Assembly: GCA_949318235.1 (NCBI GenBank)
Contig: CASGGR010000055.1
Coordinates: 186,001-250,000, forward strand
Length of the DNA: 64,000 nt
DNA from: Ecdyonurus torrentis
Lineage: Eukaryota > Arthropoda > Insecta > Ephemeroptera > Heptageniidae
Direction of reading: 5' to 3'
The notes beneath the pieces are model-generated. The model was not told the origin of the DNA and ran no database searches. It saw nothing but the letters and a program-made list of their open reading frames with translations. A program made the translations under genes and the position numbers. Shown here piece after piece: positions 26,542 to 41,300 of this stretch; the stretch's first letter is position 1; the number at the start of each line of letters is the position of its first letter.

Positions 26542-29247
26542 ATGAAACAAAGTTTCTATTTCAAGAACCAAATGTTATTGAATGATAAAAATCATACTTT
26601 TTACACGATTAAAACTAGTTTTGATGATTTCTCAGAAACTAAGAATGCTACAGACATCAAATTCAACTCAAAACATAGCTTTTTCAATTCTCTACAAAAA
26701 AGATGTCTTCAACTTTTTTGCTCCGACGCATACTTTTTGGGTTATTGACAATTATAGTTTTCACTCATCATGTAGCCAAACCAAGTCATGAAACAAAGTT
26801 TCTATTTCAAGAACCAAATGTTATTGAATGATAAAAATCATACTTTTTACACGATTAAAACTAGTTGTGATGATTTCTCAAAAACTAAGAATGCTACAGA
26901 CTTACTATTTTACTCAAAACATAGCTTTTTCAATTCTCTACAAAAAAGATGTCTTCAACTTTTTTGCTCCGACGCATACTTTTTGGGTTATTGACAATTA
27001 TAGTTTTCACTCATCATGTAGCCAAACCAAGTCATGAAACAAAGTTTCTATTTCAAGAACCAAATGTTATTGAATGATAAAAATCATACTTTTTACACGA
27101 TTAAAACTAGTTTTGATGATTTCTCAGAAACTAAGAATGCTACAGACTTACTATTTAACTCAAAACATAGCTTTTTCAATTCTCTACAAAAAAGATGTCT
27201 TGAACTTTTTTGTTTCGACGCATACTTTTTGGGTTATTGACAATTTTAGTTTTCACTCATCATGTAGCCAAACCGAGTCATGAAACAAAGTTTCTATTTC
27301 AAGAACCAAATGTTATTGAATGATAAAAATCATACTTTTTACACGATTAAAACTAGTTTTGATGATTTCTCAGAAACTAAGAATGCTACAGACATCAAAT
27401 TCAACTCAAAACATAGCTTTTTCAATTCTCTACAAAAAAGATGTCTTGAACTTTTTTGCTCCGACGCATACTTTTTGGGTTATTGACAATTTTAGTTTTC
27501 ACTCATCATGTAGCCAAACCAAGTCATGAAACAAAGTTTTTATTTCAAGAACCAAATGTTATTGAATGATAAAAATCATACTTTTTACACGATTAAAACT
27601 AGTTTTGATGATTTCTCAAAAACTAAGAATGCTACAGACTTACTATTTTACTCAAAACATAGCTTTTTCAATTCTCTACAAAAAAAATGTCTTGAACTTT
27701 TTTGCTCCGACGCATACTTTTTGGGTTATTGACAATTATAGTTTTCACTCATCATGTAGCCAAACCGAGTCATGAAACAAAGTTTCTATTTCAAGAACCA
27801 AATGTTATTGAATGATAAAAATCATACTTTTTACACGATTAAAACTAGTTTTGATGATTTCTCAGAAACTAAGAATGCTACAGACATCAAATTCAACTCA
27901 AAACATAGCTTTTTCAATTCTCTACAAAAAAGATGTCTTGAACTTTTTTGCTCCGACGCATACTTTTTGGGTTATTGACAATTTTAGTTTTCACTCATCA
28001 TGTAGCCAAACCAAGTCATGAAACAAAGTTTTTATTTCAAGAACCAAATGTTATTGAATGATAAATATCATACTTTTTACACGATTAAAACTAGTTTTGA
28101 TGATTTCTCAAAAACTAAGAATGCTACAGACTTACTATTTTACTCAAAACATAGCTTTTTCAATTCTCTACAAAAAAGATGTCTTGAACTTTTTTGCTCC
28201 GACGCATACTTTTTGGGTTATTGACAATTTTAGTTTTCACTCATCATGTAGCCAAACCGAGTCATGAAACAAAGTTTCTATTTCAAGAACCAAATGTTAT
28301 TGAATGATAAAAATCATACTTTTTACACGATTAAAACTAGTTTTGATGATTTCTCAGAAACTAAGAATGCTACAGACATCAAATTCAACTCAAAACATAG
28401 CTTTTTCAATTCTCTACAAAAAAGATGTCTTGAACTTTTTTGCTCCGACGCATACTTTTTGGGTTATTGACAATTATAGTTTTCACTCATCATGTAGCCA
28501 AACCAAGTCATGAAACAAAGTTTCTATTTCAAGAACCAAATGTTATTGAATGATAAAAATCATACTTTTTACACGATTAAAACTAGTTGTGATGATTTCT
28601 CAAAAACTAAGAATGCTACAGACTTACTATTTTACTCAAAACATAGCTTTTTCAATTCTCTACAAAAAAGATGTCTTCAACTTTTTTGCTCCGACGCATA
28701 CTTTTTGGGTTATTGACAATTATAGTTTTCACTCATCATGTAGCCAAACCAAGTCATGAAACAAAGTTTCTATTTCAAGAACCAAATGTTATTGAATGAT
28801 AAAAATCATACTTTTTACACGATTAAAACTAGTTTTGATGATTTCTCAGAAACTAAGAATGCTACAGACTTACTATTTAACTCAAAACATAGCTTTTTCA
28901 ATTCTCTACAAAAAAGATGTCTTGAACTTTTTTGTTTCGACGCATACTTTTTGGGTTATTGACAATTTTAGTTTTCACTCATCATGTAGCCAAACCGAGT
29001 CATGAAACAAAGTTTCTATTTCAAGAACCAAATGTTATTGAATGATAAAAATCATACTTTTTACACGATTAAAACTAGTTTTGATGATTTCTCAGAAACT
29101 AAGAATGCTACAGACATCAAATTCAACTCAAAACATAGCTTTTTCAATTCTCTACAAAAAAGATGTCTTGAACTTTTTTGCTCCTACGCATACTTTTTGG
29201 GTTATTGACAATTTTAGTTTTCACTCATCATGTAGCCAAACCAAGTC
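26542..29247. repeat. U108-U118, end of the left domain
   Basis: U108 combines the ATCAAATTCA box and T80 with C169, a combination not seen in other complete units. Hybrid-box T180/T182 units occur at U110 and U117, seven units apart. Private changes are G-to-A at 27686 (U112), A-to-T at 28066 (U114) and G-to-T at 29185 (U118). The last C169 unit of the window is U116 and the last hybrid box is U117. Confidence 0.84.
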
Positions 29248-32200
29248 ATGAAACAAAGTTTTTATTTCAAGAACCAAATGTTATTGAATGATAAAAATCA
29301 TACTTTTTACACGATTAAAACTAGTTTTGATGATTTCTCAAAAACTAAGAATGCTACAGACTTACTATTTTACTCAAAACATAGCTTTTTCAATTCTCTA
29401 CAAAAAAGATGTCTTGAACTTTTTTGCTCCGACGCATACTTTATGGGTTATTGACAATTTTAGTTTTCACTCATCATGTAGCCAAACCGAGTCATGAAAC
29501 AAAGTTTCTATTTCAAGAACCAAATGTTATTGAATGATAAAAATCATACTTTTTACACGATTAAAACTAGTTTTGATGATTTCTCAGAAACTAAGAATGC
29601 TACAGACATCAAATTCAACTCAAAACATAGCTTTTTTAATTCTCTACAAAAAAGATGTCTTGAACTTTTTTGCTCCGACGCATACTTTTTGGGTTATTGA
29701 CAATTATAGTTTTCACTCATCATGTAGCCAAACCAAGTCATGAAACAAAGTTTCTATTTCAAGAACCAAATGTTATTGAATGATAAAAATCATACTTTTT
29801 ACACGATTAAAACTAGTTTTGATGATTTCTCAGAAACTAAGAATGCTACAGACATCAAATTCAACTCAAAACATAGCTTTTTCAATTCTCTACAAAAAAG
29901 ATGTCTTGAACTTTTTTGCTCCGACGCATACTTTATGGGTTATTGACAATTATAGTTTTCACTCATCATGTAGCCAAACCAAGTCATGAAACAAAGTTTT
30001 TATTTCAAGAACCAAATGTTATTGAATGATAAAAATCATACTTTTTACACGATTAAAACTAGTTTTGATGATTTCTCAAAAACTAAGAATGCTACAGACT
30101 TACTATTTTACTCAAAACATAGCTTTTTCAATTCTCTACAAAAAAGATGTCTTGAACTTTTTTGCTCCGACGCATACTTTATGGGTTATTGACAATTTTA
30201 GTTTTCACTCATCATGTAGCCAAACCGAGTCATGAAACAAAGTTTCTATTTCAAGAACCAAATGTTATTGAATGATAAAAATCATACTTTTTACACGATT
30301 AAAACTAGTTTTGATGATTTCTCAAAAACTAAGAATGCTACAGACTTACTATTTTACTCAAAACATAGCTTTTTCAATTCTCTACAAAAAAGATGTCTTG
30401 AACTTTTTTGCTCCGACGCATACTTTTTGGGTTATTGACAATTATAGTTTTCACTCATCATGTAGCCAAACCGAGTCATGAAACAAAGTTTCTATTTCAA
30501 GAACCAAATGTTATTGAATGATAAAAATCATACTTTTTACACGATTAAAACTAGTTTTGATGATTTCTCAGAAACTAAGAATGCTACAGACATCAAATTC
30601 AACTCAAAACATAGCTTTTTTAATTCTCTACAAAAAAGATGTCTTGAACTTTTTTGCTCCGACGCATACTTTTTGGGTTATTGACAATTATAGTTTTCAC
30701 TCATCATGTAGCCAAACCAAGTCATGAAACAAAGTTTCTATTTCAAGAACCAAATGTTATTGAATGATAAAAATCATACTTTTTACACGATTAAAACTAG
30801 TTTTGATGATTTCTCAGAAACTAAGAATGCTACAGACATCAAATTCGACTCAAAACATAGCTTTTTCAATTCTCTACAAAAAAGATGTCTTGAACTTTTT
30901 TGCTCCGACGCATACTTTTTGGGTTATTGACAATTTTAGTTTTCACTCATCATGTAGCCAAACCAAGTCATGAAACAAAGTTTTTATTTCAAGAACCAAA
31001 TGTTATTGAATGATAAAAATCATACTTTTTACACGATTAAAACTAGTTTTGATGATTTCTCAAAAACTAAGAATGCTACAGACTTACTATTTTACTCAAA
31101 ACATAGCTTTTTCAATTCTCTACAAAAAAGATGTCTTGAACTTTTTTGCTCCGACGCATACTTTTTGGGTTATTGACAATTTTAGTTTTCACTCATCATG
31201 TAGCCAAACCGAGTCATGAAACAAAGTTTCTATTTCAAGAACCAAATGTTATTGAATGATAAAAATCATACTTTTTACACGATTAAAACTAGTTTTGATG
31301 ATTTCTCAGAAACTAAGAATGCTACAGACATCAAATTCAACTCAAAACATAGCTTTTTCAATTCTCTACAAAAAAGATGTCTTGAACTTTTTTGCTCCGA
31401 CGCATACTTTATGGGTTATTGACAATTATAGTTTTCACTCATCATGTAGCCAAACCAAGTCATGAAACAAAGTTTTTATTTCAAGAACCAAATGTTATTG
31501 AATGATAAACATCATACTTTTTACACGATTAAAACTAGTTTTGATGATTTCTCAAAAACTAAGAATGCTACAGACTTACTATTTTACTCAAAACATAGCT
31601 TTTTCAATTCTCTACAAAAAAGATGTCTTGAACTTTTTTGCTCCGACGCATACTTTATGGGTTATTGACAATTTTAGTTTTCACTCATCATGTAGCCAAA
31701 CCGAGTCATGAAACAAAGTTTCTATTTCAAGAACCAAATGTTATTGAATGATAAAAATCATACTTTTTACACGATTAAAACTAGTTTTGATGATTTCTCA
31801 AAAACTAAGAATGCTACAGACTTACTATTTTACTCAAAACATAGCTTTTTCAATTCTCTACAAAAAAGATGTCTTGAACTTTTTTGCTCCGACGCATACT
31901 TTTTGGGTTATTGACAATTTTAGTTTTCACTCATCATGTAGCCAAACCAAGTCATGAAACAAAGTTTTTATTTCAAGAACCAAATGTTATTGAATGATAA
32001 AAATCATACTTTTTACACGATTAAAACTAGTTTTGATGATTTCTCAAAAACTAAGAATGCTACAGACTTACTATTTTACTCAAAACATAGCTTTTTCAAT
32101 TCTCTACAAAAAAGATGTCTTGAACTTTTTTGCTCCGACGCATACTTTATGGGTTATTGACAATTTTAGTTTTCACTCATCATGTAGCCAAACCGAGTCA

Positions 32201-34659
32201 TGAAACAAAGTTTCTATTTCAAGAACCAAATGTTATTGAATGATAAAAATCATACTTTTTACACGATTAAAACTAGTTTTGATGATTTCTCAGAAACTAA
32301 GAATGCTACAGACATCAAGATCAACTCAAAACATAGCTTTTTTAATTCTCTACAAAAAAGATGTCTTGAACTTTTTTGCTCCGACGCATACTTTTTGGGT
32401 TATTGACAAATATAGTTTTCACTCATCATGTAGCCAAACCAAGTCATGAAACAAAGTTTCTATTTCAAGAACCAAATGTTATTGAATGATAAAAATCATA
32501 CTTTTTACACGATTAAAACTAGTTTTGATGATTTCTCAGAAACTAAGAATGCTACAGACATCAAATTCGACTCAAAACATAGCTTTTTCAATTCTCTACA
32601 AAAAAGATGTCTTGAACTTTTTTGCTCCGACGCATACTTTTTGGGTTATTGACAATTTTAGTTTTCACTCATCATGTAGCCAAACCAAGTCATGAAACAA
32701 AGTTTTTATTTCAAGAACCAAATGTTATTGAATGATAAAAATCATACTTTTTACACGATTAAAACTAGTTTTGATGATTTCTCAAAAACTAAGAATGCTA
32801 CAGACTTACTATTTTACTCAAAACATAGCTTTTTCAATTCTCTACAAAAAAGATGTCTTGAACTTTTTTGCTCCGACGCATACTTTTTGGGTTATTGACA
32901 ATTTTAGTTTTCACTCATCATGTAGCCAAACCGAGTCATGAAACAAAGTTTCTATTTCAAGAACCAAATGTTATTGAATGATAAAAATCATACTTTTTAC
33001 ACGATTAAAACTAGTTTTGATGATTTCTCAGAAACTAAGAATGCTACAGACATCAAATTCAACTCAAAACATAGCTTTTTCAATTCTCTACAAAAAAGAT
33101 GTCTTGAACTTTTTTGCTCCGACGCATACTTTTTGGGTTATTGACAATTATAGTTTTCACTCATCATGTAGCCAAACCAAGTCATGAAACAAAGTTTCTA
33201 TTTCAAGAACCAAATGTTATTGAATGATAAAAATCATACTTTTTACACGATTAAAACTAGTTGTGATGATTTCTCAAAAACTAAGAATGCTACAGACTTA
33301 CTATTTTACTCAAAACATAGCTTTTTCAATTCTCTACAAAAAAGATGTCTTGAACTTTTTTGCTCCGACGCATACTTTTTGGGTTATTGACAATTTTAGT
33401 TTTCACTCATCATGTAGCCAAACCAAGTCATGAAACAAAGTTTTTATTTCAAGAACCAAATGTTATTGAATGATAAAAATCATACTTTTTACACGATTAA
33501 AACTAGTTTTGATGATTTCTCAAAAACTAAGAATGCTACAGACTTACTATTTTACTCAAAACATAGCTTTTTCAATTCTCTACAAAAAAGATGTCTTGAA
33601 CTTTTTTGTTTCGACGCATACTTTTTGGGTTATTGACAATTTTAGTTTTCACTCATCATGTAGCCAAACCGAGTCATGAAACAAAGTTTCTATTTCAAGA
33701 ACCAAATGTTATTGAATGATAAAAATCATACTTTTTACACGATTAAAACTAGTTTTGATGATTTCTTAGAAACTAAGAATGCTACAGACATCAAATTCAA
33801 CTCAAAACATAGCTTTTTCAATTCTCTACAAAAAAGATGTCTTGAACTTTTTTGCTCCGACGCATACTTTATGGGTTATTGACAATTTTAGTTTTCACTC
33901 ATCATGTAGCCAAACCGAGTCATGAAACAAAGTTTCTATTTCAAGAACCAAATGTTATTGAATGATAAAAATCATACTTTTTACACGATTAAAACTAGTT
34001 TTGATGATTTCTCAAAAACTAAGAATGCTACAGACTTACTATTTTACTCAAAACATAGCTTTTTCAATTCTCTACAAAAAAGATGTCTTGAACTTTTTTG
34101 CTCCGACGCATACTTTATGGGTTATTGACAATTATAGTTTTCACTCATCATGTAGCCAAACCAAGTCATGAAACAAAGTTTTTATTTCAAGAACCAAATG
34201 TTATTGAATGATAAAAATCATACTTTTTACACGATTAAAACTAGTTTTGATGATTTCTCAAAAACTAAGAATGCTACAGACTTACTATTTTACTCAAAAC
34301 ATAGCTTTTTTAATTCTCTACAAAAAAGATGTCTTGAACTTTTTTGCTCCGACGCATACTTTATGGGTTATTGACAATTTTAGTTTTCACTCATCATGTA
34401 GCCAAACCGAGTCATGAAACAAAGTTTCTATTTCAAGAACCAAATGTTATTGAATGATAAAAATCATACTTTTTACACGATTAAAACTAGTTTTGATGAT
34501 TTCTCAGAAACTAAGAATGCTACAGACATCAAATTCGACTCAAAACATAGCTTTTTCAATTCTCTACAAAAAAGATGTCTTGAACTTTTTTGCTCCGACG
34601 CATACTTTTTGGGTTATTGACAATTTTAGTTTTCACTCATCATGTAGCCAAACCAAGTC
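29248..34659. repeat. Irregular middle segment U119-U140
   Basis: No long internal period is visible, though U124-U128 repeat the order of U5-U9, and U130-U136 resemble U147-U153 and U175-U181. Private changes are frequent: A-to-C at 31510; two adjacent substitutions at 32319-32320 and T-to-A at 32410, all in U131; and C-to-T at 33767 in U137. U129 looks like a G80-type unit that has T80. U139 has T144 in a TTACTATTTT-box unit, unlike the other T144 units. Neither left-domain nor right-domain markers occur here. Confidence 0.82.
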
Positions 34660-37600
34660 ATGAAACAAAGTTTTTATTTCAAGAACCAAATGTTATTGAA
34701 TGATAAAAATCATACTTTTTACACGATTAAAACTAGTTTTGATGATTTCTCAAAAACTAAGAATGCTACAGACTTACTATTTTACTCAAAACATAGCTTT
34801 TTCAATTCTCTACAAAAAAGATGTCTTGAACTTTTTTGCTCCGACGCATACTTTTTGGGTTATTGACAATTTTAGTTTTCACTCATCATGTAGCCAAACC
34901 GAGTCATGAAACAAAGTTTCTATTTCAAGAACCAAATGTTATTGAATGATAAAAATCATACTTTTTACACGATTAAAACTAGTTTTGATGATTTCTCAGA
35001 AACTAAGAATGCTACAGACATCAAATTCAACTCAAAACATAGCTTTTTCAATTCTCTACAAAAAAGATGTCTTGAACTTTTTTGCTCCGACGCATACTTT
35101 ATGGGTTATTGACAATTATAGTTTTCACTCATCATGTAGCCAAACCAAGTCATGAAACAAAGTTTTTATTTCAAGAACCAAATGTTATTGAATGATAAAA
35201 ATCATACTTTTTACACGATTAAAACTAGTTTTGATGATTTCTCAAAAACTAAGAATGCTACAGACTTACTATTTTACTCAAAACATAGCTTTTTCAATTC
35301 TCTACAAAAAAGATGTCTTGAACTTTTTTGCTCCGACGCATACTTTTTGGGTTATTGACAATTATAGTTTTCACTCATCATGTAGCCAAACCGAGTCATG
35401 AAACAAAGTTTCTATTTCAAGAACCAAATGTTATTGAATGAAAAAAATCATACTTTTTACACGATTAAAACTAGTTTTGATGATTTCTCAGAAACTAAGA
35501 ATGCTACAGACATCAAATTCAACTCAAAACATAGCTTTTTCAATTCTCTACAAAAAAGATGTCTTGAACTTTTTTGCTCCGACGCATACTTTTTGGGTTA
35601 TTGACAATTATAGTTTTCACTCATCATGTAGCCAAACCAAGTCATGAAACAAAGTTTCTATTTCAAGAACCAAATGTTATTGAATGATAAAAATCATACT
35701 TTTTACACGATTAAAACTAGTTTTGATGATTTCTCAGAAACTAAGAATGCTACAGACATCAAATTCAACTCAAAACATAGCTTTTTCAATTCTCTACAAA
35801 AAAGATGTCTTGAACTTTTTTGCTCCGACGCATACTTTTTGGGTTATTGACAATTATAGTTTTCACTCATCATGTAGCCAAACCGAGTCATGAAACAAAG
35901 TTTCTATTTCAAGAACCAAATGTTATTGAATGAAAAAAATCATACTTTTTACACGATTAAAACTAGTTTTGATGATTTCTCAGAAACTAAGAATGCTACA
36001 GACATCAAATTCAACTCAAAACATAGCTTTTTCAATTCTCTACAAAAAAGATGTCTTGAACTTTTTTGCTCCGACGCATACTTTTTGGGTTATTGACAAT
36101 TTTAGTTTTCACTCATCATGTAGCCAAACCAAGTCATGAAACAAAGTTTTTATTTCAAGAACCAAATGTTATTGAATGATAAAAATCATACTTTTTACAC
36201 GATTAAAACTAGTTTTGATGATTTCTCAAAAACTAAGAATGCTACAGACTTACTATTTTACTCAAAACATAGCTTTTTCAATTCTCTACAAAAAAGATGT
36301 CTTGAACTTTTTTGCTCCGACGCATACTTTATGGGTTATTGACAATTTTAGTTTTCACTCATCATGTAGCCAAACCGAGTCATGAAACAAAGTTTCTATT
36401 TCAAGAACCAAATGTTATTGAATGATAAAAATCATACTTTTTACACGATTAAAACTAGTTTTGATGATTTCTCAGAAACTAAGAATGCTACAGACATCAA
36501 ATTCAACTCAAAACATAGCTTTTTTAATTCTCTACAAAAAAGATGTCTTGAACTTTTTTGCTCCGACGCATACTTTTTGGGTTATTGACAATTATAGTTT
36601 TCACTCATCATGTAGCCAAACCAAGTCATGAAACAAAGTTTCTATTTCAAGAACCAAATGTTATTGAATGATAAAAATCATACTTTTTACACGATTAAAA
36701 CTAGTTTTGATGATTTCTCAGAAACTAAGAATGCTACAGACATCAAATTCAACTCAAAACATAGCTTTTTCAATTCTCTACAAAAAAGATGTCTTGAACT
36801 TTTTTGCTCCGACGCATACTTTTTGGGTTATTGACAATTTTAGTTTTCACTCATCATGTAGCCAAACCAAGTCATGAAACAAAGTTTTTATTTCAAGAAC
36901 CAAATGTTATTGAATGATAAAAATCATACTTTTTACACGATTAAAACTAGTTTTGATGATTTCTCAAAAACTAAGAATGCTACAGACTTACTATTTTACT
37001 CAAAACATAGCTTTTTCAATTCTCTACAAAAAAGATGTCTTGAACTTTTTTGCTCCGACGCATACTTTTTGGGTTATTGACAATTTTAGTTTTCACTCAT
37101 CATGTAGCCAAACCGAGTCATGAAACAAAGTTTCTATTTCAAGAACCAAATGTTATTGAATGATAAAAATCATACTTTTTACACGATTAAAACTAGTTTT
37201 GATGATTTCTCAGAAACTAAGAATGCTACAGACATCAAATTCAACTCAAAACATAGCTTTTTCAATTCTCTACAAAAAAGATGTCTTGAACTTTTTTGCT
37301 CCGACGCATACTTTTTGGGTTATTGACAATTATAGTTTTCACCCATCATGTAGCCAAACCAAGTCATGAAACAAAGTTTCTATTTCAAGAACCAAATGTT
37401 ATTGAATGATAAAAATCATACTTTTTACACGATTAAAACTAGTTGTGATGATTTCTCAAAAACTAAGAATGCTACAGACTTACTATTTTACTCAAAACAT
37501 AGCTTTTTCAATTCTCTACAAAAAAGATGTCTTGAACTTTTTTGCTCCGACGCATACTTTTTGGGTTATTGACAATTTTAGTTTTCACTCATCATGTAGC

Positions 37601-38103
37601 CAAACCAAGTCATGAAACAAAGTTTTTATTTCAAGAACCAAATGTTATTGAATGATAAAAATCATACTTTTTACACGATTAAAACTAGTTTTGATGATTT
37701 CTCAAAAACTAAGAATGCTACAGACTTACTATTTTACTCAAAACATAGCTTTTTCAATTCTCTACAAAAAAGATGTCTTGAACTTTTTTGTTTCGACGCA
37801 TACTTTTTGGGTTATTGACAATTTTAGTTTTCACTCATCATGTAGCCAAACCGAGTCATGAAACAAAGTTTCTATTTCAAGAACCAAATGTTATTGAATG
37901 ATAAAAATCATACTTTTTACACGATTAAAACTAGTTTTGATGATTTCTCAGAAACTAAGAATGCTACAGACATCAAATTCAACTCAAAACATAGCTTTTT
38001 CAATTCTCTACAAAAAAGATGTCTTGAACTTTTTTGCTCCGACGCATACTTTTTGGGTTATTGACAATTTTAGTTTTCACTCATCATGTAGCCAAACCAA
38101 GTC
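34660..38103. repeat. 14-unit block, copy 1 of the 28-unit spaced pair (U141-U154)
   Basis: These units match U169-U182 (41548-44991), 6,888 bp downstream. They include the trio U144-U146, in which the outer units have A45 and the middle one T45. Differences seen are A124 in U149 against G124 in U177, and a private T-to-C at 37343 in U151. A45 units first appear here (35398) and are absent to the left. Confidence 0.85.
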
Positions 38104-38349
38104 ATGAAACAAAGTTTTTATTTCAAGAACCAAATGTTATTGAATGATAAAAATCATACTTTTTACACGATTAAAACTAGTTTTGATGATTTCTCAAAAA
38201 CTAAGAATGCTACAGACTTACTATTTTACTCAAAACATAGCTTTTTCAATTCTCTACAAAAAAGATGTCTTGAACTTTTTTGCTCCGACGCATACTTTAT
38301 GGGTTATTGACAATTTTAGTTTTCACTCATCATGTAGCCAAACCGAGTC

Positions 38350-41300
38350 ATGAAACAAAGTTTCTATTTCAAGAACCAAATGTTATTGAATGATAAAAAT
38401 CATACTTTTTACACGATTAAAACTAGTTTTGATGATTTCTCAAAAACTAAGAATGCTACAGACTTACTATTTTACTCAAAACATAGCTTTTTCAATTCTC
38501 TACAAAAAAGATGTCTTGAACTTTTTTGCTCCGACGCATACTTTATGGGTTATTGACAATTATAGTTTTCACTCATCATGTAGCCAAACCAAGTCATGAA
38601 ACAAAGTTTTTATTTCAAGAACCAAATGTTATTGAATGATAAAAATCATACTTTTTACACGATTAAAACTAGTTTTGATGATTTCTCAAAAACTAAGAAT
38701 GCTACAGACTTACTATTTTACTCAAAACATAGCTTTTTCAATTCTCTACAAAAAAGATGTCTTGAACTTTTTTGCTCCGACGCATACTTTATGGGTTATT
38801 GACAATTTTAGTTTTCACTCATCATGTAGCCAAACCGAGTCATGAAACAAAGTTTCTATTTCAAGAACCAAATGTTATTGAATGATAAAAATCATACTTT
38901 TTACACGATTAAAACTAGTTTTGATGATTTCTCAAAAACTAAGAATGCTACAGACTTACTATTTTACTCAAAACATAGCTTTTTCAATTCTCTACAAAAA
39001 AGATGTCTTGAACTTTTTTGCTCCGACGCATACTTTTTGGGTTATTGACAATTATAGTTTTCACTCATCATGTAGCCAAACCGAGTCATGAAACAAAGTT
39101 TCTATTTCAAGAACCAAATGTTATTGAATGAAAAAAATCATACTTTTTACACGATTAAAACTAGTTTTGATGATTTCTCAGAAACTAAGAATGCTACAGA
39201 CATCAAATTCAACTCAAAACATAGCTTTTTCAATTCTCTACAAAAAAGATGTCTTGAACTTTTTTGCTCCGACGCATACTTTTTGGGTTATTGACAATTT
39301 TAGTTTTCACTCATCATGTAGCCAAACCAAGTCATGAAACAAAGTTTTTATTTCAAGAACCAAATGTTATTGAATGATAAAAATCATACTTTTTACACGA
39401 TTAAAACTAGTTTTGATGATTTCTCAAAAACTAAGAATGCTACAGACTTACTATTTTACTCAAAACATAGCTTTTTCAATTCTCTACAAAAAAGATGTCT
39501 TGAACTTTTTTGCTCCGACGCATACTTTATGGGTTATTGACAATTTTAGTTTTCACTCATCATGTAGCCAAACCGAGTCATGAAACAAAGTTTCTATTTC
39601 AAGAACCAAATGTTATTGAATGATAAAAATCATACTTTTTACACGATTAAAACTAGTTTTGATGATTTCTCAGAAACTAAGAATGCTACAGACATCAAAT
39701 TCAACTCAAAACATAGCTTTTTTAATTCTCTACAAAAAAGATGTCTTGAACTTTTTTGCTCCGACGCATACTTTTTGGGTTATTGACAATTATAGTTTTC
39801 ACTCATCATGTAGCCAAACCAAGTCATGAAACAAAGTTTCTATTTCAAGAACCAAATGTTATTGAATGATAAAAATCATACTTTTTACACGATTAAAACT
39901 AGTTTTGATGATTTCTCAGAAACTAAGAATGCTACAGACATCAAATTCGACTCAAAACATAGCTTTTTCAATTCTCTACAAAAAAGATGTCTTGAACTTT
40001 TTTGCTCCGACGCATACTTTTTGGGTTATTGACAATTTTAGTTTTCACTCATCATGTAGCCAAACCGAGTCATGAAACAAAGTTTCTATTTCAAGAACCA
40101 AATGTTATTGAATGATAAAAATCATACTTTTTACACGATTAAAACTAGTTTTGATGATTTCTCAGAAACTAAGAATGCTACAGACATCAAATTCAACTCA
40201 AAACATAGCTTTTTCAATTCTCTACAAAAAAGATGTCTTGAACTTTTTTGCTCCGACGCATACTTTTTGGGTTATTGACAATTATAGTTTTCACTCATCA
40301 TGTAGCCAAACCAAGTCATGAAACAAAGTTTCTATTTCAAGAACCAAATGTTATTGAATGATAAAAATCATACTTTTTACACGATTAAAACTAGTTGTGA
40401 TGATTTCTCAAAAACTAAGAATGCTACAGACTTACTATTTTACTCAAAACATAGCTTTTTCAATTCTCTACAAAAAAGATGTCTTGAACTTTTTTGCTCC
40501 GACGCATACTTTTTGGGTTATTGACAATTTTAGTTTTCACTCATCATGTAGCCAAACCAAGTCATGAAACAAAGTTTTTATTTCAAGAACCAAATGTTAT
40601 TGAATGATAAAAATCATACTTTTTACACGATTAAAACTAGTTTTGATGATTTCTCAAAAACTAAGAATGCTACAGACTTACTATTTTACTCAAAACATAG
40701 CTTTTTCAATTCTCTACAAAAAAGATGTCTTGAACTTTTTTGTTTCGACGCATACTTTTTGGGTTATTGACAATTTTAGTTTTCACTCATCATGTAGCCA
40801 AACCGAGTCATGAAACAAAGTTTCTATTTCAAGAACCAAATGTTATTGAATGATAAAAATCATACTTTTTACACGATTAAAACTAGTTTTGATGATTTCT
40901 CAGAAACTAAGAATGCTACAGACATCAAATTCAACTCAAAACATAGCTTTTTCAATTCTCTACAAAAAAGATGTCTTGAACTTTTTTGCTCCGACGCATA
41001 CTTTTTGGGTTATTGACAATTTTAGTTTTCACTCATCATGTAGCCAAACCAAGTCATGAAACAAAGTTTTTATTTCAAGAACCAAATGTTATTGAATGAT
41101 AAAAATCATACTTTTTACACGATTAAAACTAGTTTTGATGATTTCTCAAAAACTAAGAATGCTACAGACTTACTATTTTACTCAAAACATAGCTTTTTCA
41201 ATTCTCTACAAAAAAGATGTCTTGAACTTTTTTGCTCCGACGCATACTTTTTGGGTTATTGACAATTATAGTTTTCACTCATCATGTAGCCAAACCGAGT

